64,000 nt of DNA from Candidatus Poribacteria bacterium. Its GTDB lineage: Bacteria; Poribacteria; WGA-4E; WGA-3G. The DNA is taken from contig JAJEIE010000001.1 of NCBI GenBank assembly GCA_022827625.1, forward strand, positions 1 through 64,000, given 5' to 3'. The notes beneath the pieces are model-generated. The model saw nothing but the letters and a program-made list of their open reading frames with translations. It was not told the DNA's origin and did not search any database. Below are positions 35,364 to 43,974 of the stretch, piece by piece (the stretch's first letter is position 1; every line of letters starts with the position of its first letter). The position numbers and the translations under genes are program-made.

Positions 35364-37630
35364 AACGCCTATTGAGAAGAAGATCGGGAAATGGTTGTCA
35401 GTTGTCAGTTGTCGGTTATCGGTTTGTTGTGCTTGCTGTTGCATTTTTGTTTACTGCTTTATTCGCATCGCAGGCGAACATGACGGCGGGTGGAAGCCTT
35501 GATTCCACAACTGTGCCGTACTTTCTCAAGGACATCGCGCCTATCCTTGATAAACAAGGATGTTCAGCCGGTATGTGCCACGGAAAATTTGGCGGACAAG
35601 GCGGCTTGAATCTGTCTTTGTTGACCTTGAATCCAGAATCGGACTACGAACCGATTGTACACCATAATCGCGGCAGACGTATCAATCTACTTGAACCCGA
35701 TCGGAGTCTCTTTTTTTTGAAACCTACTGGGCAGGTGCCGCATGAAGGCGGTATGCGGTTTGAACCGAATTCGGATATCGCGCTCACAATTCTCCGATGG
35801 ATTGAAGCCGGTGCCCCGTTTTCCGATGACGAACCGCGCTTGAGAAAACTGGAGATTGAACCGAGCACGGTTGTCTTATCGGATGTTGGAGAAACTGCGC
35901 AGCTAAAGGTCCTCGCCTATTTTTCTGATGGTTCTGTTGAGGATGTGACCGAAAAAGCCGTTTATGAATCTAAGGATGCGCCCGTCGCTGAAGTGTCCCC
36001 TACCGGTGAGGTGACAAGCGTTCGCTGGGGCGGCACTGCGATTATCGCCCGTTTTTTGGGTGTTGTTGATGCGTCGTTTGTGACAATTCCACGGGCTTCT
36101 GAGATAGACCAGACACCACAGGCAATCGAATTCACGCCCAATAACTTCATCGATGAATTTGTCCTTGCAAAACTCAAGAAGCTCAATATCCGTCCCGCCG
36201 CGCTGGCGACTGATGATGTGTTTGTTCGTAGGGTCTATCTTGACACAATCGGCAGATTGCCAACATCTGATGAGATAAAAACGTTTCTCACCGATACGCG
36301 TCCGGATAAACGCTCGAAACTTATCGATGCGCTTCTTGAAACGTCTGAATGGGTAGACCTGCGCACGCTTAGATTAGCCGATATGTTGCGGATCCATCCG
36401 CGTCGGTTGGGAAATGGTGCGTTCGGTGAACGTGGTGCAACGCTCTTCCACGAATGGGTTCGCGGGGTTGTTGCGCAAAACAGACCTTATAACGAAGTTG
36501 TACAGGAACTCATCACCGCCCGGGGGAGTACATATCAACACGGACCCACAAACTACTACCGCATTGAGCGTCAACCTGCGGGGAGAGCAGAGACGACGGC
36601 GCAAGTGTTTCTTGGTATCCGGTTGAGCTGCGCGAGATGCCATAAGCATCCGTTTGACCAATGGACGACCGATGACTATTGGAATTTCGCTGCCTTTACT
36701 GGAAAAGTCGGAACTCGTGGGGGTGAACTTTACAACGAGCAAGTTGTCTACTATAACCCCACAGGACGTGTTATCAATCAATCTGTTCAGGGCAATCGCG
36801 GTGAAATTGCACAACCGACTTTTCTCGGTGGTGAATCACTCTCTTCAGATTATCGGGGAGATGTCCTGCAGGTCCTGGCGGACTGGATGACCTCCTCAAC
36901 GAATCCGTACTTCGCCAAAGCGACTGTAAATCGTCTCTGGCGTCAATATTTTGGCAGAGGTATTGTTGATCCGGTTGACGATATGCGGGCGACAACGCCG
37001 CCGAGCGTTGAGGGACTTCTTGAAGCGTTGGCGGATGACTTTGTGAAGAGTGGGTTTGATACGAAACACATTATCAAACGGATTCTCAACTCGCGAACCT
37101 ATCAACTCTCCGCAGCGCCAAATGAGACGAATGCATTAGATGACCGGTTCTTCTCACGTTTCTATCCACGTCCGATGGTCGCGCAGGTGTTGTTGGATGT
37201 CTTAAATGATGTTACTGGCACCCAAGAAAAATATGGGCGTTATCCGCTTGGCACGCGTGCTGTGGCACTGCCGCTACCGGTGAGTTCACGTTTCTTATCG
37301 CTTTATGGGCGTTCTGATCGTGAGTTCCTGGGGGATTTGGATCCGAAACTTGAACCGACGCTTACCCAAGCACTCCACATGATTAACTCCAATTACGTCA
37401 ATAAGAAATTGAGAAGTTCCAGTGGCGCGCTGACGCGTCTGATAAAGGCAAAACCTGACAATCGGGAACTCATTACGGAGTTGTATCTCAGCACATTAAG
37501 CCGGTTTCCGACGGATACGGAGGTAGAGACCGCTGAAGCCTACATCGCAGAAAGCCCGAAGTATCGCACAGGATGTGAGGATCTCTTATGGGCACTCATT
37601 TCGTCGCGGTCGTTTCTCTTTGTCCACTAA
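35360..37630 (+). CDS. DUF1549/DUF1553 protein with cytochrome-like and Ig-like domains
   Basis: 756 residues. A signal-type segment (FVVLAVAFLFTALFASQA) is followed by a C-x4-C-H site (GCSAGMCHGK, Cys68, Cys73, His74), the form seen in planctomycete PSCyt1 domains. A Big_2-like domain follows (~170-250, VAEVSPTGEVTSVRWGGTA). Next come DUF1549 (NNFIDEFVLAKLKKLNIRPA, DVFVRRVYLDTIGRLPTSDE) and DUF1553 (FAKATVNRLWRQYFGRGIVD, SRTYQLSA). A C-x2-C-H (LSCARCHKHPFDQW) is also present. Such proteins are envelope redox or glycan-related proteins of unclear function. The start overlaps lon by four bases with GGAGG before it. Four 7-bp repeats lie inside the first 60 bases. The DUF1501 partner usually found next door is missing. 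Confidence 0.88.
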   Translation: MKRLLRRRSGNGCQLSVVGYRFVVLAVAFLFTALFASQANMTAGGSLDSTTVPYFLKDIAPILDKQGCSAGMCHGKFGGQGGLNLSLLTLNPESDYEPIVHHNRGRRINLLEPDRSLFFLKPTGQVPHEGGMRFEPNSDIALTILRWIEAGAPFSDDEPRLRKLEIEPSTVVLSDVGETAQLKVLAYFSDGSVEDVTEKAVYESKDAPVAEVSPTGEVTSVRWGGTAIIARFLGVVDASFVTIPRASEIDQTPQAIEFTPNNFIDEFVLAKLKKLNIRPAALATDDVFVRRVYLDTIGRLPTSDEIKTFLTDTRPDKRSKLIDALLETSEWVDLRTLRLADMLRIHPRRLGNGAFGERGATLFHEWVRGVVAQNRPYNEVVQELITARGSTYQHGPTNYYRIERQPAGRAETTAQVFLGIRLSCARCHKHPFDQWTTDDYWNFAAFTGKVGTRGGELYNEQVVYYNPTGRVINQSVQGNRGEIAQPTFLGGESLSSDYRGDVLQVLADWMTSSTNPYFAKATVNRLWRQYFGRGIVDPVDDMRATTPPSVEGLLEALADDFVKSGFDTKHIIKRILNSRTYQLSAAPNETNALDDRFFSRFYPRPMVAQVLLDVLNDVTGTQEKYGRYPLGTRAVALPLPVSSRFLSLYGRSDREFLGDLDPKLEPTLTQALHMINSNYVNKKLRSSSGALTRLIKAKPDNRELITELYLSTLSRFPTDTEVETAEAYIAESPKYRTGCEDLLWALISSRSFLFVH
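35394..35421. repeat. Heptamer tandem repeat inside a coding region
   Basis: GTTGTCA, GTTGTCA, GTTGTCG, GTTATCG: four contiguous 7-mers at codons ~12-21 of the DUF1549/1553 gene. Seven is not a multiple of three, so gain or loss of one unit would shift the frame. Confidence 0.8.
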
Positions 37631-37665
37631 GCTATGGTGAAGTTATCATGTGAACTTATGTACCA

Positions 37666-37712
37666 CAAACTGTTAGTTTGTGTTTAGAATTTGCACGCAA
37701 ACTAACAGTTTG
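37666..37712. repeat. Inverted repeat CAAACTGTTAGTTTG
   Basis: A perfect 15-bp inverted pair (37666-37680 and 37698-37712) directly followed by the dispersed 49-bp repeat (37706-37754, also at 188-236). It lies just after the DUF1549/1553 stop and upstream of the LamG-like gene. It may terminate the former and carries elements found elsewhere in the window. Confidence 0.6.
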
Positions 37713-37754
37713 CGCTACAATAGAAGTGTCCAAGGAATTATGAATTTTACTATA
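37706..37754. repeat. Dispersed 49-bp repeat, copy 2
   Basis: CAGTTTGCGCTACAATAGAA through TTTTACTATA matches 188-236 with a handful of substitutions and small changes in the middle. It ends 18 bases before the start codon of the LamG-like gene. Confidence 0.6.
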
Positions 37755-37772
37755 ACAGCGGGGGTTACACTG

Positions 37773-38567
37773 ATGAAACATCTAAAACGCCATTTCATAT
37801 TCGGTTTTGCTTTGCTGCTTCTCGTCGGGAACCTAATTATGCCAGTATTCGGACAAGGGGAGAGAAAAGGAGACCTTGTTGGGCATTGGACCTTTGAGAA
37901 AGGTGCCGAATTGGAAGACCTGACGGGACACTTTAGTGAGATTGATCTCTTGGGTGCTGAGGTGAAGGATGGGAAATTGCACATCGGCAATAATAAGTGG
38001 GCAATGACCACGGGCTATAAAGGACCTGACATCGGTCCTGACAAAACTTTGGTAACGTGGCTCTATTTAGATGATTTGAACGTTACGAAAGGTGCGACAC
38101 TGGCGGTCAATAAGAGTAGTGGGGATACCTTTGATGCGATCGTTTATGCGGAACGTCAACCGAAACGTTGGATGGCAGGCAGCAGCTTCTTTATGCGCAC
38201 GCAGGATCCGCTTCCCGGATTTGAGGAAAAAGAGACGGGGAAGTTAATACAGTTGGCGATTTCGTACGAAGATGAGGGTGGAAACGCGCAGATTACCATA
38301 TATAGAAACGGTGATCGTATTGGTGGCTATACGATGGGCCCGATTGTATCTTGGGAAGAAGGCGATGTGGAAGCACTTTTTGGACCGCGTGCCCTCATTG
38401 GCGGCACAGCATACGGGTGGGTCGTGGGTCGTCTGGAGGACGCCAGAATCTATAACGCCGCCCTTAGTAAAACAGAGATTGGCAACTTGGTTGAAAATAC
38501 GCTCGATGTTCAAGCGCGTGGTAAACTCGCGACTTTATGGGGACGGCTGAAGCTTTCCAAGCAGTGA
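37773..38567 (+). CDS. Exported LamG/concanavalin-like protein
   Basis: 264 residues from ATG 37773; a longer reading from 37680 would run through the repeat and is rejected. The signal peptide is HFIFGFALLLLVGNLIMPVFGQ. The mature protein has the LamG-like pattern: GDLVGHWTFEKGAELEDLTG, a buried strand TLVTWLYLDDL and the C-terminal GRLEDARIYNAALSKTEIGN, the usual finish of LamG/Laminin_G_3 domains. It ends with GKLATLWGRLKLSKQ, a tail shared with two other exported proteins here (42262, 53680). A carbohydrate-binding or surface role is likely; the ligand is unknown. Confidence 0.78.
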   Translation: MKHLKRHFIFGFALLLLVGNLIMPVFGQGERKGDLVGHWTFEKGAELEDLTGHFSEIDLLGAEVKDGKLHIGNNKWAMTTGYKGPDIGPDKTLVTWLYLDDLNVTKGATLAVNKSSGDTFDAIVYAERQPKRWMAGSSFFMRTQDPLPGFEEKETGKLIQLAISYEDEGGNAQITIYRNGDRIGGYTMGPIVSWEEGDVEALFGPRALIGGTAYGWVVGRLEDARIYNAALSKTEIGNLVENTLDVQARGKLATLWGRLKLSKQ

Positions 38568-38575
38568 TTGAACAA

Positions 38576-39043
38576 ATGGTTATCTATTTCAAGAAAGGCA
38601 AACATCAATGGAAACACAAACCCGATACGCTGACCTGTGTTCGGGACGATGGGAGTGTCACTTGGACGCATCTTTATAGCGGATTTGTACATCACGACTT
38701 CGCACACTACGTCATCGAAACAACGCTCGGTTTTGAAAACGCGTTCTTCGGGCTTGTCGCGAAAGGTTGGGACATTCCCGATTTCAGCGAGCCAAAATCG
38801 ATGCGTCCCTTTACAATTCCAGAAGAAGCGATCAATACTGAACCGATTGTTGCCTTGCTACAAGCCGATTTATTGGAGGGTGAGACTGAGCAGGATGGCA
38901 TATTTCAGAATTACAGTGCGTCGCTATCAGTAAGCGTTACGGACGAGCAGCTGGAGGTGATGCGACAGAGATTGTGTAAGCTACTGCAACGGTGGGAGGA
39001 TTTGCAACCTGGAGAATCAATGACACTACAGTTTAAAGCGTAA
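38576..39043 (+). CDS. Conserved hypothetical protein
   Basis: 155 residues from ATG 38576, nine bases after the previous stop; a start at 38537 would overlap it by 31 bases. The sequence contains HKPDTLTCVRDDGSVTWTHL, then FVHHDFAHYVIETTLGFENA and FFGLVAKGWDIPDF. That His-rich segment is the most conserved-looking part. The C-terminal half forms a helix (DEQLEVMRQRLCKLLQRWED). I recall similar uncharacterised proteins in many bacteria but no named domain. No signal peptide. The hairpin that follows overlaps its stop codon. Confidence 0.65.
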   Translation: MVIYFKKGKHQWKHKPDTLTCVRDDGSVTWTHLYSGFVHHDFAHYVIETTLGFENAFFGLVAKGWDIPDFSEPKSMRPFTIPEEAINTEPIVALLQADLLEGETEQDGIFQNYSASLSVSVTDEQLEVMRQRLCKLLQRWEDLQPGESMTLQFKA

Positions 39044-39110
39044 AACGCCGTCCGATATTGGGTTTTACGGCACAGCGGCGTGTGCCTACTACCTTATCGG
39101 GCGGCGTTTT
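39042..39110. terminator. Two-way terminator-like hairpin
   Basis: AAAACGCCGTCCGATA (39042-39057) pairs with TATCGGGCGGCGTTTT (39095-39110) over 16 positions with a single mismatch. T-runs lie on both outer sides. It separates convergent genes and fits a bidirectional intrinsic terminator with a large loop. Confidence 0.65.
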
Positions 39111-39127
39111 ATAGGTTTTTGTAAGTC

Positions 39128-39667
39128 TTACGATTCACCGTTCTTTGTCAATCGCTCAACGATTTCTTCAACGGCACCCTCTGCGCGCTCCCGAATCTGA
39201 TTTGGGGTCAAACTCTGGATCGGGTGTGGCACAGTGAGGGGTTCCAAGTCGCTATGACCGAGCACACGCGCCTGTACCTTGCCTGCAGCGAAAAAGACTT
39301 CTGTACAGACAGCGACACTGGGTACACCGCGCTCCTCTAAGGCACTTCCGTCGTGCATACTGCACGATATGCAAGAACCTCAGTCGGCAAGTCCTTCGAT
39401 AACGAAGTCGGCTTGCTCGGCGAGTTCGGCGAGCAATTCCGTCGGTGCCGGACGCGTGAACGTCGGTTTTTCGACGTGAATCACTTCGGCAAGATCAAAC
39501 CGTTCTTGCATTAATTCAGCAATACGATCCAGAAAAATATCGCTACCGTTCTTCGTGATGTTCAGCAGCCCCATCACTTTGCCATCGAGGCTATCGAGCC
39601 GGGGGGCGAGAAATTTCGCTGGCGCATCACCTTGAGAAGTCGGATCAAGTAAAATGGTGTTCGACAT
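39128..39667 (-). CDS. UGSC-family selenoprotein (TGA read as selenocysteine)
   Basis: Reading from ATG 39667 meets an in-frame TGA at 39380-39382 and then continues to TAA at 39128, giving 179 residues with Sec at 96. Around the TGA the protein reads FVIEGLAD-U-GSCISCSMHDG, the U-G-S-C motif of a known seleno-protein family. The residues after it (RGVPSVAVCTEVF) continue the same fold, so the two halves are one gene. A perfect stem TCGTGCA-GTA-TGCACGA begins 12 bases after the TGA (39351-39367), as a bacterial SECIS does. The active site may be redox (U-x-x-C). It follows a TPR gene by 24 bases. Ordinary gene callers split it in two. Confidence 0.9.
39351..39367 (-). promoter_or_regulatory. 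Candidate SECIS element
   Basis: Read on the minus strand, a perfect 7-bp stem with GU in a three-base loop starts 12 bases after the TGA. The E. coli fdhF SECIS upper stem starts 11 bases after its UGA, is also 17 bases long and shows GU in the loop. Confidence 0.7.
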
Positions 39668-39691
39668 TGTGAAACCTCAACATTTTAGCGG

Positions 39692-40024
39692 TTATGTAGA
39701 TGAATTGGATGCTTCCATCTGCAACTGCTGCGACTTTGCCATCGCATCTTCTGCTTCTTGGATCATTCCCTTTCGTTGGTAACACACAGATAAACTGGTA
39801 TACGCGAGCGGATCCTTGGGGTTAATTTCTATCGCTTTCTGGACAGCTGCAATGGCTTCATCGTAGAGACTGAGCCGTTCATAAGCGTGTCCCAGCCCAA
39901 GGTGTCCCTCAATATAATCAGGATAAATATCGGTTAATTCTTTGAAAGCGTTGACAGCCGCTTCAAGGTCGTTCTCTGCAAAGTGCGTGAGCGCGGTGTC
40001 ATAGAGTTCTGCTTCGGTTGGCAT
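39692..40024 (-). CDS. TPR protein
   Basis: 110 residues made almost wholly of three tetratricopeptide repeats: AELYDTALTHFAENDLEAAV, YIEGHLGLGHAYERLSLYDE and PLAYTSLSVCYQRKGMIQEA, each with the W/L-G-Y-A-P spacing of the family. TPRs mediate protein-protein contacts. AAAGGA precedes the ATG. It lies 24 bases upstream of the UGSC selenoprotein and is probably in one transcript with it, so it may be its partner. That link is an inference from position. Confidence 0.88.
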   Translation of the reverse strand: MPTEAELYDTALTHFAENDLEAAVNAFKELTDIYPDYIEGHLGLGHAYERLSLYDEAIAAVQKAIEINPKDPLAYTSLSVCYQRKGMIQEAEDAMAKSQQLQMEASNSST

Positions 40025-40109
40025 TTTTTATGTCCTTTAAGATACGAGTTTAACAAGATTTTAGCAAAAAAGAGGCTAAATGTCAATACAAAATGGTTCT
40101 GAAAATCGC

Positions 40110-40138
40110 TTGGAGATTGAACAGTTTCGCGGTATGCT
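40110..40138 (+). promoter_or_regulatory. Candidate promoter
   Basis: TTGGAG (40110-40115), 17 bases, TATGCT (40133-40138). It lies just before the ribosome site of the gene starting at 40169. Confidence 0.35.
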
Positions 40139-40168
40139 ATAGACATAGTCGTTAAGGAGTTTTTAAGC

Positions 40169-40897
40169 TTGCGCAATTACACTGAAATTATTGAACGCCT
40201 GAGACACTTAGATCGACCGATAGAACTGCTCGGCACCGCTCACGGTTACCCGATACATCAAATTCGCTTAGCCTTCCCGTCCGCCCGGGCAGCGCGACAC
40301 GTACTTATCACCGGTGGTGTGCACGGCGATGAACCCGCTGGTGTTGAAGCGGTCTTACAATTCCTTGAACGGGACAACACCCCACTCCTGAAACACTTCT
40401 CGTTTTTAGTGATCCCGTGCATCAACCCCTACGGTTATGTTAACAATACGCGTGAGACATTTGACGGTATAGACATCAATCGGGCTTTTGAGGCGGACAA
40501 TATTGCTGAGGTTGCTATCGTCAAAAAAGCACTCGGACAAACCCAGTTTTCGTTGGCAATAGATTTTCACGAAGACTACGATGCAACCGGCTTTTACCTC
40601 TACGAAGGCAAACGAGACGAGGAATACATTGGGTCCAATCTCGCCGCTGCTGCGAAAGCAGTGGGTCCCATAGATCCAGAAGATCCGGGTGAAGATGCCC
40701 CCGACCTTGCCGAAGGGGTCTACAAAGTCGCCACTTCATGGGGGACCCAAGGGTTAGCACCTTACCTGTTGCATTTTCACAGTGAACATGTTATTATCTC
40801 TGAAACGCCAACGGTCTGGGAACTTCAACAACGTGCGTCACTCCATTTAACAATACTGGATACCGCGCTAAACGTCCTATCCGAAAAGGAATCATAG
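40169..40897 (+). CDS. M14-type zinc carboxypeptidase-like protein (AstE/AspA group)
   Basis: 242 residues with a TTG start, chosen because AAGGAG lies nine bases upstream and no ATG fits. Motifs are VLITGGVHGDEPAGVEA (His and Glu zinc ligands), NPYGYVNNTRE, GIDINRAFE (substrate-binding Asn-Arg) and AIDFHEDYDATGFY (third zinc ligand His). This is the M14 / succinylglutamate desuccinylase-aspartoacylase pattern. The catalytic Glu is expected in IISETPT near the C-terminus. It probably trims a peptide or N-acyl amino acid. The stop is followed immediately by the ATG of the enolase-superfamily gene. Confidence 0.8.
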   Translation: MRNYTEIIERLRHLDRPIELLGTAHGYPIHQIRLAFPSARAARHVLITGGVHGDEPAGVEAVLQFLERDNTPLLKHFSFLVIPCINPYGYVNNTRETFDGIDINRAFEADNIAEVAIVKKALGQTQFSLAIDFHEDYDATGFYLYEGKRDEEYIGSNLAAAAKAVGPIDPEDPGEDAPDLAEGVYKVATSWGTQGLAPYLLHFHSEHVIISETPTVWELQQRASLHLTILDTALNVLSEKES

Positions 40898-42157
40898 ATG
40901 GAAGATCAACAAATACTCTCAAATGTCAATACCGCTTCTCAACCTTCAGCCCTGAAAATCACTGACATGCGTATTGTGCGGACCCAAACGGGGGGTCCTA
41001 TCTTGAAATTGGACACGAACCAAGGTATTTATGGGCTTGGTGAGGTCCGTGATGGCGCGAGTCCGACGTATGCGTTGATGCTCAAAAGTCGGATTCTGGG
41101 TGAAAATCCGTGTAACGTCGATAAAATCTTTCGACAGATTAAACAGTTCGGTCACCATGCCCGGCAAGGCGGTGGGATCTGTGGGATTGAAATGGCACTC
41201 ATGGACCTGGCTGGCAAGGCGTATGGCGTGCCGTGTTATCAACTCGCTGGCGGCAAATTCCGAGACAAAATCCGATGCTATAGCGATACGCCGTCCCTCA
41301 GAGACCCTGAAGAGATGGGTAAAGTCCTCCAAGAACGTATGGACAGAGGGTTTACCTTTCTAAAGATGGACATCGGCGTTGGGCTGCTACGCGGCACTCC
41401 CGGTACGATCTCTGCACCGGCGGGACATTTAGAAACCTCTAATCTGATGCACCCCTTTACCGGTATCCGCCTCACTGAAAAAGGCATTGCCACATTGTGT
41501 GAATACGTAGAAACCGTTCGGGGTGTTATCGGTTATGAGATTCCCCTCGCAGTCGATCATTTCGGGCACATCGGTATTGAGGACTGTATCCGTCTGGCGA
41601 GAGCGTTAGAAAAATACAACCTGGCGTGGCTTGAGGATATGGTGCCGTGGCAGTATACCGATCAATATGTCCGACTCTCCAATTCGTGTGCGACCCCGAT
41701 CTGCACAGGCGAGGACATCTATTGCAAAGAGGACTTCATGCCCCTGTTTGAGAGTCGAGGGATTGCAATAGCACACCCGGATATTGCGACATCAGGTGGC
41801 ATCTTAGAAACGAAAAAGATAGGGGATTTGGCAGAGGATCACGGCATTGCAATGGCACTTCACATGGCGGGTACACCTATCGCTGCGATGGCGAGCGTCC
41901 ACTGTGCGGCAGCGACATCGAACTTTATGGTGTTAGAAAATCATTCTGTTGACAATCCGTGGTGGGATGAGATGGTCACAGGTTTGCCGAACCCGATTAT
42001 CCAAGACGGTTATATCCATGTGCCAGAGACACCGGGGTTAGGTATTGATCTTAACGAAGAGGTTATCCGCGAACATCTGCATCGGGATGAGACGGCATAC
42101 TTTGCACCAACGACAGAATGGGATTCTGAACGTTCGCACGATAGGTTGTGGAGTTAA
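40898..42157 (+). CDS. Mandelate racemase/muconate lactonising enzyme family protein
   Basis: 419 residues starting at the base after the previous stop. The N-terminal capping domain (ALKITDMRIVRTQ, GLGEVRDGASPTYAL) leads to a TIM barrel. There, FLKMDIGVG gives the Lys position, LAVDHFGH the first metal Asp, WLEDMVPW the second (Glu) and CTGEDIYCKEDF the third. HPDIATSGGILETKKIG and ALHMAGTPIA supply the remaining barrel ends. Enzymes of this type dehydrate or epimerise sugar acids after taking a proton next to a carboxylate. An inserted GTPGTISAPAGHLETSN loop follows the first Lys strand. Substrate unknown; sugar-acid catabolism fits the neighbouring polysaccharide genes. Confidence 0.88.
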   Translation: MEDQQILSNVNTASQPSALKITDMRIVRTQTGGPILKLDTNQGIYGLGEVRDGASPTYALMLKSRILGENPCNVDKIFRQIKQFGHHARQGGGICGIEMALMDLAGKAYGVPCYQLAGGKFRDKIRCYSDTPSLRDPEEMGKVLQERMDRGFTFLKMDIGVGLLRGTPGTISAPAGHLETSNLMHPFTGIRLTEKGIATLCEYVETVRGVIGYEIPLAVDHFGHIGIEDCIRLARALEKYNLAWLEDMVPWQYTDQYVRLSNSCATPICTGEDIYCKEDFMPLFESRGIAIAHPDIATSGGILETKKIGDLAEDHGIAMALHMAGTPIAAMASVHCAAATSNFMVLENHSVDNPWWDEMVTGLPNPIIQDGYIHVPETPGLGIDLNEEVIREHLHRDETAYFAPTTEWDSERSHDRLWS

Positions 42158-42168
42158 TCTGGGTTTAA

Positions 42169-42190
42169 GGGCGGATTCCCAGATCCGCCC
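42169..42190. terminator. Hairpin between convergent genes
   Basis: GGGCGGAT (42169-42176) and ATCCGCCC (42183-42190) form a perfect 8-bp stem with a six-base loop just after the enolase-superfamily gene. No T-run follows, so termination is only probable. Confidence 0.4.
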
Positions 42191-42261
42191 AACCTCAAAC
42201 GAGTCGCAGCGTCCGGTAGATCGTTGAAAACCTGGATGTTTAGTGTCTAACCTCCCATCTA

Positions 42262-43035
42262 TCACATTTTTAGATTTGCCCACGTTGTTGTGAGTTTATC
42301 AGTTGCTTCGATAGCGGCAAATTCTTCAACATGGAACAACAAATTTTCCATGAAAAGTTTTGCCATATCTTTCGTGTTGTTATCGTTACCTGCGATATGG
42401 TATTTATCAGGTGCAATTGCCATCATCAGGAACTTACCTTCCCCGAATTCTGCTTCCATAATAACAGGTTCTCCCAAACTTTCCATCAATACATCAAAGC
42501 CCTTTTGAGAAGCGATGACTTCCCAAACAGTAGGCCAGCCCTGATGTCCCCAGCCTTCAAACGTTTTTTGATCCATACGGTTTGGTTCGTTAAAGAGTTG
42601 ATGGTCGGCTTGCAGTATTTCAAAATCTGGACTATCGCGGTCACTCCGAACACAACTCAATCCAGGCGGCAACCAATCCACATTCGCTTCGTTCTGATCG
42701 GCTTGGGTCGGTTCCCAGACGATACCGCCATTTTCGACGAAATCCTGAATCGCTTTTGCATTCTTGTCGAGATTTTGATGCAATCCAGCACTGTTGGTCA
42801 CCATGCTACCAATTAAAAAAATCTTATTTTCTGCTTTCAAAGGTAACTGTCCACCTTCAAGTGCCTTTGTCAGATCATCGTACTCAACTTTGAACGCATC
42901 CAGGGTCTGACGTAACGCATCAACCTGTGTCCATTGGTCAGCAAAATCAACAACAGCAATTTTCGCAGCTTCTACAGCCATTACACTCAACGCGAGATTC
43001 AAAACACAAAGCCATGCAAACAAACGGGGATACAT
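42262..43035 (-). CDS. Exported protein, glutamine-amidotransferase-like fold
   Basis: 257 residues. The signal peptide LFAWLCVLNLALSVMAVEA is followed by KIAVVDFADQWTQVDAL, NKIFLIGSMVT, AIQDFVENGGIVWEP, HQGWPTVWEVIASQKGFDVL and GEGKFLMMAIAPDKYHI. This strand-helix pattern is that of class I glutamine-amidotransferase-like (ThuA/DUF4350-type) domains used in carbohydrate-related exported proteins. No catalytic Cys is visible. The protein ends with DKLTTTWANLKM, the tail shared with the proteins at 37773 and 53680. Single minus-strand gene. Confidence 0.65.
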   Translation of the reverse strand: MYPRLFAWLCVLNLALSVMAVEAAKIAVVDFADQWTQVDALRQTLDAFKVEYDDLTKALEGGQLPLKAENKIFLIGSMVTNSAGLHQNLDKNAKAIQDFVENGGIVWEPTQADQNEANVDWLPPGLSCVRSDRDSPDFEILQADHQLFNEPNRMDQKTFEGWGHQGWPTVWEVIASQKGFDVLMESLGEPVIMEAEFGEGKFLMMAIAPDKYHIAGNDNNTKDMAKLFMENLLFHVEEFAAIEATDKLTTTWANLKM

Positions 43036-43113
43036 AAGTCAATCTCCTTACGCGTAACACGTGTTTTCATCAGGACCGAAAACGGTAGGATACAAGGCTT
43101 CGCCTACAATCCT

Positions 43114-43968
43114 TTATTCGGTGTCATTGAATTCTTGGAGACGTTGCACAATGTTAACTTTAATATTATCATGCCCTTGTTGTTTAGCCAATTTTAATGC
43201 GGTTTGCAAATCATGTTCCGCCGCTTCATTCTGGTTAAGGGTGGCCTTTGTTAGACCGCGGTTGTAGTAAGCTTCTAAAAATTCTGGCTTCAGACGAATG
43301 GCTTCGTCAAAATCAGCGATGGCAGCCTCATATTCAGCAATAAACGTTTTTGCCGTTCCACGATTGTAATAGGCTTCAGCGAAATTAGAGTTCAAGTGAA
43401 GGGTCATATCGTAGGCAGAAATGGCTTTCTTGTGCGATCTGACTTCTGAAAAAAGTCCACCAATAGAGAAAAACGCATGGATAGCTATCTCTGTTTCAGT
43501 CCATGTTGTAACGGTGGATTTTCTATTTGGCGGGGCAGCTTTAACACGGGGATTTTCCTTCAGTTCTGGAAATAGGTCCGTCAATTTTGGAAAGTGTTCA
43601 TCTTCATATCTTTTAATAAGTCCCGCAACGAATGCCATTGATGACCATAACGGATGGCTTTCATCTTCGCCGATGCCATAGATTAAATCCTCTAAGACCT
43701 CTGAAAGTTGTTTATAGTCCTGTTCCGTTATCAAGGCACAGTTTATGTCTGGATTTCGCTCCACGATATGAGTTAACAGATTTAATACTTCCACAAGCCA
43801 TTGCGATGTACTTTCTAAATTAGTCTCCACCTCAACAGTTTTCTCGCAAGGAATTTGATCAGGTACAAAGCGATCTTGTTTCTGGGCCTCAGTTCTGTTC
43901 AACCCAACTGACCCTGAAATGGCCAGCGGTGGCAGGACATTTTGTGCAATTTGTCTGCCGGTTAACAT
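43114..43968 (-). CDS. HigA-like antitoxin domain fused to TPRs
   Basis: 284 residues. Residues ~75-125 (INCALITEQDYKQLSEVLED, then SSMAFVAGLIKRYEDEHFPK) resemble the N-terminal helical part of HigA-type antitoxins (E-E-Y-x-x-A-L ... L-x-x-L-I-x-x-Y-E). The expected helix-turn-helix is absent. Instead three TPRs follow (AISAYDMTLHLNSNFAEAYY, AIADFDEAIRLKPEFLEAYY, AEHDLQTALKLAKQQGHDNI). It starts six bases after the HigB-type toxin gene, in the usual toxin-first order. It may neutralise the toxin without binding DNA. The antitoxin assignment is an inference. Confidence 0.6.
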   Translation of the reverse strand: MLTGRQIAQNVLPPLAISGSVGLNRTEAQKQDRFVPDQIPCEKTVEVETNLESTSQWLVEVLNLLTHIVERNPDINCALITEQDYKQLSEVLEDLIYGIGEDESHPLWSSMAFVAGLIKRYEDEHFPKLTDLFPELKENPRVKAAPPNRKSTVTTWTETEIAIHAFFSIGGLFSEVRSHKKAISAYDMTLHLNSNFAEAYYNRGTAKTFIAEYEAAIADFDEAIRLKPEFLEAYYNRGLTKATLNQNEAAEHDLQTALKLAKQQGHDNIKVNIVQRLQEFNDTE

Positions 43969-43974
43969 CGTTTC

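Noticed and set aside
39128-39358. Separate 76-residue protein starting at an internal ATG
   Set aside because: It is the C-terminal half of the selenoprotein; the sequence across the TGA is continuous with the family motif.
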